Source: Candidatus Promineifilum breve (GTDB taxonomy: Bacteria; Chloroflexota; Anaerolineae; Promineifilales; Promineifilaceae). Taken from it: a stretch of DNA of 64,000 bases. The stretch covers positions 3,388,726 to 3,452,725 of the forward strand of contig NZ_LN890655.1 of assembly GCF_900066015.1 (NCBI RefSeq), written 5' to 3'. Shown piece after piece: positions 53,529 through 60,907 of the stretch. Made by a program: the position numbers and the translations under genes. The notes under the pieces are model-generated. The model was not told the DNA's origin and ran no database searches. It saw only the letters and a list, made by a program, of their open reading frames with translations. Each line of letters starts with the position of its first letter. Position 1 is the stretch's first letter.

Positions 53529-53553
53529 ATTCGTCATTCGTCATTCGTCATTC
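53529..53553. repeat. ATTCGTC heptamer array supplying a stop codon
   Basis: Three ATTCGTC units and a degenerate fourth lie between YqeC-MocA and the upstream hydrolase gene. The TGA of the hydrolase (53548-53550 on the minus strand) is inside the array. Confidence 0.8.
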
Positions 53554-54483
53554 CCCAGTCGGCCGCCCAAAGTCCGGAGCAAACTCCGCCAGGAACGCAT
53601 CGACCAATTGCCGGTAGCCCGCCGGGTCAACCTGGATGTCGCGAGCGTGGGGCGCGCCCCAGTCGTTCAGGTGCAGCACGGTCCGGGCCGGATCGCTTTG
53701 GGCGAAGATGTCCTCCGAGTGGGTCGAGAAGGTGTATTCATCCGTCAGCGAATGGATAAGCAGGACCGGCATTTGCGCCTCGGCGACGCTCCGTTCGGGG
53801 GCCACGGCGTCGACGTCAAAGTCGGCGCGCCACTCGGCAATCTGAAACGCGCCGGACAACAGCAGAGGGGCCAGGCCGGGGAACAGTTCATTGGCCTGAT
53901 AACTGACGATCTCGCGCAGCTCGCTATAGGCCGCATCGGCGGCGACGAAGGCCAGTTCGGGCGCGAGGGGAGCCATTTGCAGCGCCGTGGCCGCGCCATA
54001 GGACACGCCGAAGACGCCGATCTGCGACCGTTCCAGCCCGGCGCGGTCGGCGAACCAGTCCAGGGCGACGATAGCGTCCTGTTTCTCATAGAAGCCGTAG
54101 GTGTGGAAGGCGGGCGAACTATCGCCGTGGCCGCGATGGTCATAGGCCAGGATGTCGCAGCCGCGCTCCCAGAACATGGGCGCCCAGTCGAGGACGTGAT
54201 AGCGTGTGCCCTGGTAGCCGTGGAGAAACAGCAGGCCGCACTGGCCGTCGGCCGGGTTGTCGAAGAACCAGCCCGATAGGGTCACGTCGCCGGCGTCGAT
54301 GGTGATGGCCTCCGGCTGCGGCAGGCCGAAGTCGGCCGGGTTGTCGCCCTCGGCCGCGGCCTGGGCTAGATTCTCCGTGTCCGAGGCGATGAGAATGGAT
54401 GAGAAATACCACGTGGCGGCCACGTAGGCGATGACGAGGACGATAGCGATGATGAGGATAATGCTTAAGCCACGACGATTCAT
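53548..54483 (-). CDS. Membrane-anchored alpha/beta hydrolase 1
   Basis: 311 residues. An N-terminal hydrophobic segment (LSIILIIAIVLVIAYVAATWYFSSIL) is a signal anchor. The hydrolase domain has LLFLHGYQGTRYHV, DILAYDHRGHGDSSP, the nucleophile serine in IGVFGVSYGAATAL, the acid in PVLLIHSLTDEYTF, and the histidine in WGAPHARD. About half identical by eye to the next gene upstream, so they are tandem duplicates. Substrate unknown; position between YqeB and YqeC-MocA suggests co-regulation with the molybdenum hydroxylase. Confidence 0.87.
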   Translation of the reverse strand: MNRRGLSIILIIAIVLVIAYVAATWYFSSILIASDTENLAQAAAEGDNPADFGLPQPEAITIDAGDVTLSGWFFDNPADGQCGLLFLHGYQGTRYHVLDWAPMFWERGCDILAYDHRGHGDSSPAFHTYGFYEKQDAIVALDWFADRAGLERSQIGVFGVSYGAATALQMAPLAPELAFVAADAAYSELREIVSYQANELFPGLAPLLLSGAFQIAEWRADFDVDAVAPERSVAEAQMPVLLIHSLTDEYTFSTHSEDIFAQSDPARTVLHLNDWGAPHARDIQVDPAGYRQLVDAFLAEFAPDFGRPTGE

Positions 54484-54548
54484 TGTTCACTCCAAGTTAC
54501 GACCACGGATCACTAAATATTGACCTGCCGATCTCCTGTACCACTGAT

Positions 54549-55490
54549 CTATTGCACCGGCGGCAAGCCAAACGCCGGCGCGAATTCAGCCATGAAGGTG
54601 TCGAAGAGCTGTTTATAGGCGGCAAAATCGGTGCCGATGTCGGCGGCGTGGGACGATCCCCACTCGTTGACGTGCAACACCGTCCGCCTCTGGTCACTGT
54701 TGGCGAAGATCGCTTCGGAGTGGGTATAGGGCGTGAAGTCGTCGGTGCGCGAGTGGATGAGCAGGACGGGCATTTGTGCGTCGGCGATGGCCGTCTCCGG
54801 TGACACGGCCGCCGCGTCCATCCCGGTACGCATTTGGGCGATAGCCAGCACGCCGGGCACGAGGAGCCGGGCCAGGAAGCGGCCGACCTGGGCCTGGCCC
54901 CGCGCGCCGACGATGCCGGCCACGCTGCGATAGGACGAGTCGGCCAGAATGAATGGCGCGTCGGGGATCTTTGGTGCCAGTTGCAGCGCAATGGCCGCGC
55001 CATAGGACACGCCGCCCACGCCGATTTGCCCTTCGGCCAGCCCGGCGCGCTCCTGGAACCAGCGGAACGCCGCCAGCGCGTCCTCCTTCTCAAAATAGCC
55101 GTAGGTGAAAAAACCCGGCGAGCTATCGCCGTGGCCGCGATGGTCATAGGCCAGAATGTCGCAGCCGCGCTCCCAAAACAGGGGCGCCCAGTAGAGAGCC
55201 TGGTAGCGCGAGCCGACGAAGCCATGCATGAACATGACGCCGCACTGGCCCTCGGCCGGGTTGTCGAAATACCAGCCCGACAGCGTGACGTCACCCGACT
55301 GAATCGTGATGTTTTCCGGGGGCGGCAAACCGAAATCGGCCGGGTCGCCGGTGGCGGCGCGTTCCTCGGCCAGCGATGGGGCGGGCGCGGCGATCATCAA
55401 CCCGGCGAACAGCCAGCTTACAACCGCGTAAACCAGCAGGAGCGCCAGAAGGATGCTGCCAAAAACGATCCATAAACTTCTTCGTTTCAT
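54549..55490 (-). CDS. Membrane-anchored alpha/beta hydrolase 2
   Basis: 313 residues from ATG 55490, which overlaps the TGA of YqeB (translational coupling). Signal anchor at residues 5-30, then VMFMHGFVGSRYQALYW, DILAYDHRGHGDSSP, nucleophile in IGVGGVSYGAAIAL, acid in PVLLIHSRTDDFTP and histidine in WGSSHAADI. Tandem paralogue of the gene at 53548-54483. The family includes esterases and peptidases; the activity here is not known. Confidence 0.87.
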   Translation of the reverse strand: MKRRSLWIVFGSILLALLLVYAVVSWLFAGLMIAAPAPSLAEERAATGDPADFGLPPPENITIQSGDVTLSGWYFDNPAEGQCGVMFMHGFVGSRYQALYWAPLFWERGCDILAYDHRGHGDSSPGFFTYGYFEKEDALAAFRWFQERAGLAEGQIGVGGVSYGAAIALQLAPKIPDAPFILADSSYRSVAGIVGARGQAQVGRFLARLLVPGVLAIAQMRTGMDAAAVSPETAIADAQMPVLLIHSRTDDFTPYTHSEAIFANSDQRRTVLHVNEWGSSHAADIGTDFAAYKQLFDTFMAEFAPAFGLPPVQ

Positions 55491-56353
55491 CCAATGCGCT
55501 CCTTTGTTTTGGTAAGGTAGGTGAGCACAGCCTCCACCACGCCGCCGCCGATGGCCAGGGCTTTGTCGGAGATGGTGAAACAAGCGGCCACGTCGCCGCG
55601 CGGGTCGACGTCGCCGATTTTGATCCCCTGGGGCACGGCCGTCCCCGGCGCGATGAGGCCGCGCACCACGCCAGCGAACGGTGCGGCGATGACCTGCCCG
55701 GCCACGTCGCCGATGATCTCCCCTTCGCGCACGCGGTCGCCAATCTCCTTAGTCCAGGCGGCGACACCGGCCACGGGCGCGCGCAGCACGCGCTCGGCCG
55801 CCCGTCCGCCGACCAGGCCGGGTGTGCCGGTATTGGCTTCGGCTGGGCCGTCCCAGATAACCCGGCCGAGGCGGTGGCCGCGGTTGGTCTCGATGACGGC
55901 GTGGCAATCGACGCCGGCGGTGAAGCCCGGCCCCAGGGCGATGACGAGAGGGGCCTGACCGATGGCGGTATCGATGTTGCGTTTCGCCATTCTGGCATCG
56001 ACGACGGACGACGGACGACGGACGACGGCGTGCGGTTCGTGGTCTGTGGTTGGTTGTCTGTCGTCTATAGTTAATCCGGCCGGAACTTCAACCGACGCAA
56101 GCACCGGGATTACGCCGGTCTGGGCGAGTTGTAGTGCTTCCTCGGCGCTAGTCACACGGACGGCGCGCAGGTCTTCGATGGTTATCGCGCCTTCCAGGAC
56201 GGCCGTCGCCAATGCCACCCGCCGCCGGACGACCAACGGGTGGGGCAGTTCGGTGACGATGAGCGGAAAGCCGGCATGATGTAGCCGATAGGCGACGCCG
56301 GTCGCCAGGTCGCCGCCGCCGCGTAAGAGAATGAGGTGGTCGCCGAAGAGCAT
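55487..56353 (-). CDS. yqeB: YqeB-family molybdenum hydroxylase accessory protein
   Basis: 288 residues. Opens with ILLRGGGDLATGVAYRLHHAGFPLIVTELPHPLVVRRRVALATAVLEG, and later PLVIALGPGFTAGVDCHAVIETNRGHRLGRVIWDGPAEANTGTPG, both diagnostic of the EF2563/YqeB selenium-dependent molybdenum hydroxylase maturation family. Between 'VPAGLTI' and 'VVDARMAKRN' lies an insert (DDRQPTTDHEPHAVVRRPSS) encoded by heptamer repeats at 55999-56067, in frame. First gene of the leftward operon; the first hydrolase gene overlaps its stop. Confidence 0.9.
   Translation of the reverse strand: MLFGDHLILLRGGGDLATGVAYRLHHAGFPLIVTELPHPLVVRRRVALATAVLEGAITIEDLRAVRVTSAEEALQLAQTGVIPVLASVEVPAGLTIDDRQPTTDHEPHAVVRRPSSVVDARMAKRNIDTAIGQAPLVIALGPGFTAGVDCHAVIETNRGHRLGRVIWDGPAEANTGTPGLVGGRAAERVLRAPVAGVAAWTKEIGDRVREGEIIGDVAGQVIAAPFAGVVRGLIAPGTAVPQGIKIGDVDPRGDVAACFTISDKALAIGGGVVEAVLTYLTKTKERIG
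55999..56067. repeat. GACGACG/GACCACA heptamer arrays inside yqeB
   Basis: Plus strand: GACGACG units repeated four times, followed by a second set that reads leftward as GACGACA, GACAACC, AACCACA, GACCACG, AACCGCA. The second set uses the same word as the array at 9614-9697. About 70 bp, inside the coding sequence, in frame. Confidence 0.85.
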
Positions 56354-56464
56354 GGGTGAGAATGGTAGCTAGAAGAAGGAAACGCGGCAACCACGTCGCG
56401 CTAAGCTACGCCTTTGTTAGCAAATAGATGACATTTGGCTTGTTTCTATGTGACGATCGACAAT

Positions 56465-56493
56465 TTAAGAGTGATATGAAGGCTAGTTATAAT
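56465..56493 (+). promoter_or_regulatory. Promoter of the large secreted protein gene
   Basis: TTAAGA (56465-56470), 17-nt spacer, TATAAT (56488-56493), with a leader of about 70 nt and GGGAGGG 5 nt before the ATG at 56567. A second TATAAA occurs at 56515. Confidence 0.6.
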
Positions 56494-56566
56494 TACCTCA
56501 CACTCAAGCCTTGGTATAAATTGTTCAAGGTGTGAATTCGTTAGATTCTCGAATCGGGAGGGCTGA

Positions 56567-59500
56567 ATGGACCCAACACTTCCAAAAAGGCGTAGTTTCC
56601 TGTTATTACTCTTAACCCTCCTTATCGTTTCCTTTTTTCTTAACCTAGTAAGCGTGCCGAGCGCCATAGCCTGTTATTCATGGCAACTCGGCGCACGCGT
56701 CGGCCTCAGAGGGAGTGCAGAAATTAGGCATGGCCCGGGTTTTGAGTATGTCGTGCATACCATTGTGCCAAATGACAACTGGCAGGTTGACATAATAGAC
56801 GGCCCCCGCTATGCCAACGGGCAGGAGTGGTGGGATATTAGCCGGAAAAATCTCGATGGTGGTGGCACAGGATGGGTGTATTTTTCGCAAGCAGCCTACG
56901 ACATTTGTGACCCTAACCCGCCCGGCAACGTGTATGTCCAATCGGACATTGAACTTATTCCTGATCCGTACAACGGCTGGCCGCCACACGAGGGAGAAAA
57001 GTTAATTGGCCGGTTCACCCTAGGAAATAACGGCGGACAAAACGTAACGTTGGAGGGGTACGGTATCCGCCTGCGGCGAGATGGCTGGGATTACTGGGAT
57101 TTCCTGAATACCAACCAGGTTACATTAGGCCCGGGGCAGACCGTACGCTTTGACCAGAACAACGAGCGACCGCTCGTGTCAGGGTATTACCGGGCCGAGA
57201 TCACCTGGAAAGTAGCTGGTCAAGATTGGAAGGTGACGTCGGCCAGAGAGTTCAACGTTACCTCACCCCCCCCCGGCAATGTCTACATTAATTCAGACAT
57301 CGAGCTTGTACCTGATCCATATAACGGCTGGCCGCCACATGAAGGCGAAAAACTGATTGGCCGTTTCACTTTGGGCAATAGTGGAGGGCAGAATATCTCC
57401 CTGGAAGGATACGGCATCCGTTTGCGGCGCGACGGTTGGGATTATTGGGATTTCCTGAATACCAACGCGATCACGCTCGGCCCAGGGCAGACCGTGCGTT
57501 TTGATCAGAATAACGAGCGACCGCTCGTGCCCGGACACTACCGAGCCGAGATCACCTGGAAAGTAGCCGGTCAAGATTGGCAAGTGGCGTCGGCCAGGGA
57601 GTTCGATGTCATCCAAACACCTGATCCGGGCAACATCTACGTTCAATCGGATATCGAGCTTCTACCAGACCCCAATAACGGTTGGCCGCCGCACGAGAGG
57701 GAGAAATTAATTGGTCGGTTCACTCTGGGCAACAACGGTGGGCAAGCCGTAACCTTGGAAGGATACGGCATCCGCTTGCGGCGAGATGGATGGGATTATT
57801 GGGATTTCCTGAACAGTAATCCGTCAACACTGGGGCCCGGGCAAACGGTTCGTTTCGATCAAAATAATGAACGACCGCTGGTTCCGGGGCATTATCGGGC
57901 CGAGATAACCTGGAAGGTGACCGGTCAAGATTGGCAGGTTGTATCCCCGAGAGAATTCGACGTTACATCGACCCCTAACCAACCTGGCAACATTTATATC
58001 CATTCCGACATCGAGCTTGTGCCAGATCCAAACAACGGTTGGCCGCCGGATGAGGGGGAAAAGTTGATCGGCCGGTTCACACTTGGCAACAACGGGGGGG
58101 AGAATGTTGTTCTAGAAGGGTATGGTATTCGCCTCCGTCGTGACGGCTGGGAATACTGGGACTTCCTCAATACTAACCCTGTCACACTGGGACCGGGGCA
58201 AACCACACATTTTGATCAAAACAATGAGCGGCCCCTGATATCGGGGCATTATCGCGCCGAGATTACCTGGAAGGTGGCCGGTCAGGATTGGAAGGTTACG
58301 TCGGCAAGGGAGTTTCAAATAGGCGATCCTGTCATTCCTCCTGGCCCGCAAGACGGAACCCTTGTTATTGTTGGGCCGTTAGAAATTAATCCCAATAGTT
58401 TAGATGCTTATGAAACTGCAACCGGTCGATTCACCGTTCGCAATGAGAGCAGTTCGACTGTCGGTCTCTCCAGGTTGGGTATCGGCGGCCGTGGCCCACT
58501 TGGCAATGACATACATGATTTCCCATGGCATTGGTTTATAACCCTGTTGCCCGGCGAAGAATATACCTATCAGGATACTCGTTCATTCACCACATCTGGC
58601 AGTTATTTTTTCTTTCCAGCATACCAATCGGAAAACGGAGAATGGCGTGAAATCTATTCTTCGAATGGAGCGCGGAGCGTTGCCAGCGCCGTCGTAAACA
58701 GCCCTGCGACAGGATCAACCGGTTGGAGCTTAGCTGTTAACTACATGGACGACTCGAACGAGGTAATAGACGTAAGTGGAGGCAACGTAGAACAACTGGC
58801 GTCAGGCAAATTTGTCTTCAAGGATTTCACTCTCGCCAATCGTTCGTTGCACTGCCGGTTTACTCAAATAATCGTAAACGGAACCCCCTTACAGTTTCGA
58901 TCTCCAGGTGGTTGGAGTCAGGATTGGGTAATCGGATTACCGGGAGACAGGGCAACCATTAACACAGGCTTCACTATTCCGGCCAGTCAGTTTGAAATTA
59001 GGAACAGTGTTTTGGCAAAGGATGTTCCGAGTCAGGCTGCTCTTACGCTATGCAATCTTGCTGCTACCGTCCTGGTCGTTTTCAATGGCGACATAAGCTT
59101 GGCGGAAAATGGTGAGCTTACGTCGGTCGACACACTTTGGGGAGGAGTTACTGATGCAATTTTTGATGGAGTTCTGAGCAATGGCGATCCTAACGTGGCG
59201 GTCGAATTAGCCATTATTTATGATGACATTATTCGCGGCGAAGGAAGGGACGCATTTATCAAGATCTTAACCTTTGCCGCTCGTCATCCCGACACTGTGT
59301 CCAAGCTGATATTCAATCTTTTCGGGGTTGCTGTTAAGGAAGGCATCGAGTTTCTCGACGTCATTGGCAAGATTCTAGAATCATGGTTTGCCATAGACGC
59401 CGGCGCCAGATTGATCGAATCTAATTTAACCGAACCGAGTTTGGGCATCGCGGTTGTTTATGCTCAACAGACGCCTTCAAACTTAAAAACGTACACCCAT

Positions 59501-60784
59501 TCGAGTGAGGACGTAGACTCGAAAAATCTGGCCTTGCGGAAGGATAGCGGTGTAAATTGGGCTGGCCTTGCAGGCGGCGGCCAAATTGTTGGTACGTCCA
59601 ATCACTTCGCTGCCGCTGAACAGGCTCGACTTATTGATGGGGATTATTCCAAGGGATGGGAAACTGATAAAGCGTTTAGTGAATATCCTAATTCCACGAT
59701 CATTGAGTTGGCTTCCGAGACACCCGTCACTATAACCGAGATAAGGATTCATCCAGGGCCAATTCAAGATTCTCTGACCGGTGCTGCTCTTAAAGAGTTC
59801 CGAGTCGATTCATCCTTGGATGGTATTGAGTACTTCCCCATTCTATATGGGTCTTTTGGATCAGAGGAGGTTGGCCAGCAAAAGTCCTACACCATTGACC
59901 ATATCCCCGCCCAATACGTCAAAATAATCCCTGAGACTTCACAGGATGCCAATAGTTTAACGCTTGTCATTGGGGAATTGGAAGTATACGGAAATATGGG
60001 TATGCCTGGCGATGAGTATGAACCGGATAACGCCAGCAATGAGGCAGGCGAGGAAACTCCTGATGCCTTTGCTACCCAACACAATGCCAATTACCCCGGC
60101 GATTTAGATTGGGTTCGGTTTAAGGCATTTCCTGGCGCAACCTACACGATTGAGACGCTCGGTCTGGGGAATTCGGCCGATACGATCATTACTTTGTTCG
60201 ATCAGAACGGTACGACTCCTTTAATCGAAAACGATAATGGCGGATCAGGCAACGCTTCAAAGATTGAATGGACAGTCGAATCGTATGGCACGTACTTTGT
60301 CCGCGTACAACAGAGCCTGGGTCAGTATGGGCCGGAGACATCCTATCAGCTATCGATACGACTGAATCCATCAAATCTATGGTATGCGGAGTATTATGAG
60401 AATCAGTTTTTAGGCGGCGAGCCGGTCGTCATTCGCGCCGATGATAGTATCGATTTTTATTGGGACGATGGTAGCCCATCCCCCGAAGTACCGGCCGATT
60501 ACTTCTCGGCGCGCTGGACTCGCTCTCTACATCTGCCAGCCGGCAGCTATGATTTCTCACTTTATAGAGACGATGGCGCTCGGCTGTGGATTGATGGCGA
60601 GAGCGTTTTTGACAAATGGGAGCATACAGCCGGTTATAATTCCTTCCAGATCTACCTCAGTGAAGGAACTCACTTGTTCCAATTCGAAATGTTTGAAATG
60701 ACCGGAGGGGCGGCCGCAATACTATCTTGGCAGTACGCCGGGGGGAGTCACCAGTTATTCTTGCCAAGCGTGGTTCGTAATTGA
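56567..60784 (+). CDS. Large multidomain secreted repeat protein
   Basis: 1405 residues. Signal peptide (1-35, hydrophobic core LLLLLTLLIVSFFLNLV). Residues about 40-110 look like an SH3b domain (GSAEIRHGPGFEYVVHTI). Four tandem modules of 117-119 residues at 56924-58325 carry SDIELxPDPxNGWPP, LIGRFTLGNNGGQ, YGIRLRRDGWDYWDFLN, LGPGQTVRFDQNNERPL and HYRAEITWKVAGQDW; a fifth, diverged module follows. Then about 300 unassigned residues, an F5/8-type C-like domain (GLAGGGQIVGTSNHF..LIDGDYSKGWETD), a PPC domain (PDNASNEAGEETPD..DLDWVRFKAFPGATYTIE), a PA14-like domain (WYAEYYENQFLGG..YDFSLYRDDGARLWIDG) and the C-terminus QLFLPSVVRN. Lower GC than its neighbours; likely an adhesin or glycan-binding surface protein acquired into the molybdenum-hydroxylase locus. 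Confidence 0.9.
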   Translation: MDPTLPKRRSFLLLLLTLLIVSFFLNLVSVPSAIACYSWQLGARVGLRGSAEIRHGPGFEYVVHTIVPNDNWQVDIIDGPRYANGQEWWDISRKNLDGGGTGWVYFSQAAYDICDPNPPGNVYVQSDIELIPDPYNGWPPHEGEKLIGRFTLGNNGGQNVTLEGYGIRLRRDGWDYWDFLNTNQVTLGPGQTVRFDQNNERPLVSGYYRAEITWKVAGQDWKVTSAREFNVTSPPPGNVYINSDIELVPDPYNGWPPHEGEKLIGRFTLGNSGGQNISLEGYGIRLRRDGWDYWDFLNTNAITLGPGQTVRFDQNNERPLVPGHYRAEITWKVAGQDWQVASAREFDVIQTPDPGNIYVQSDIELLPDPNNGWPPHEREKLIGRFTLGNNGGQAVTLEGYGIRLRRDGWDYWDFLNSNPSTLGPGQTVRFDQNNERPLVPGHYRAEITWKVTGQDWQVVSPREFDVTSTPNQPGNIYIHSDIELVPDPNNGWPPDEGEKLIGRFTLGNNGGENVVLEGYGIRLRRDGWEYWDFLNTNPVTLGPGQTTHFDQNNERPLISGHYRAEITWKVAGQDWKVTSAREFQIGDPVIPPGPQDGTLVIVGPLEINPNSLDAYETATGRFTVRNESSSTVGLSRLGIGGRGPLGNDIHDFPWHWFITLLPGEEYTYQDTRSFTTSGSYFFFPAYQSENGEWREIYSSNGARSVASAVVNSPATGSTGWSLAVNYMDDSNEVIDVSGGNVEQLASGKFVFKDFTLANRSLHCRFTQIIVNGTPLQFRSPGGWSQDWVIGLPGDRATINTGFTIPASQFEIRNSVLAKDVPSQAALTLCNLAATVLVVFNGDISLAENGELTSVDTLWGGVTDAIFDGVLSNGDPNVAVELAIIYDDIIRGEGRDAFIKILTFAARHPDTVSKLIFNLFGVAVKEGIEFLDVIGKILESWFAIDAGARLIESNLTEPSLGIAVVYAQQTPSNLKTYTHSSEDVDSKNLALRKDSGVNWAGLAGGGQIVGTSNHFAAAEQARLIDGDYSKGWETDKAFSEYPNSTIIELASETPVTITEIRIHPGPIQDSLTGAALKEFRVDSSLDGIEYFPILYGSFGSEEVGQQKSYTIDHIPAQYVKIIPETSQDANSLTLVIGELEVYGNMGMPGDEYEPDNASNEAGEETPDAFATQHNANYPGDLDWVRFKAFPGATYTIETLGLGNSADTIITLFDQNGTTPLIENDNGGSGNASKIEWTVESYGTYFVRVQQSLGQYGPETSYQLSIRLNPSNLWYAEYYENQFLGGEPVVIRADDSIDFYWDDGSPSPEVPADYFSARWTRSLHLPAGSYDFSLYRDDGARLWIDGESVFDKWEHTAGYNSFQIYLSEGTHLFQFEMFEMTGGAAAILSWQYAGGSHQLFLPSVVRN

Positions 60785-60834
60785 GAGTGTTCAAATAAAG
60801 CTAGTAGTTGCTCAAGGCTCGGCCTTTTGATCCC

Positions 60835-60905
60835 GAATGGCTACAAATTGATCAGGGGAGACGGATTTGCTTATCCGTGTCCTTGGTCCAAATCCGTAGC
60901 CATTC
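60835..60905. terminator. Composite inverted repeat between convergent genes
   Basis: GAATGGCTAC (60835-60844) pairs with GTAGCCATTC (60896-60905). An inner ACGGAT-TTGCTT-ATCCGT stem (60861-60878) and an ACGGATTTG/CAAATCCGT alternative pairing are nested within. It sits between the large secreted protein gene and the molybdopterin-subunit gene and could terminate either. Confidence 0.65.
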
Positions 60906-60907
60906 TT

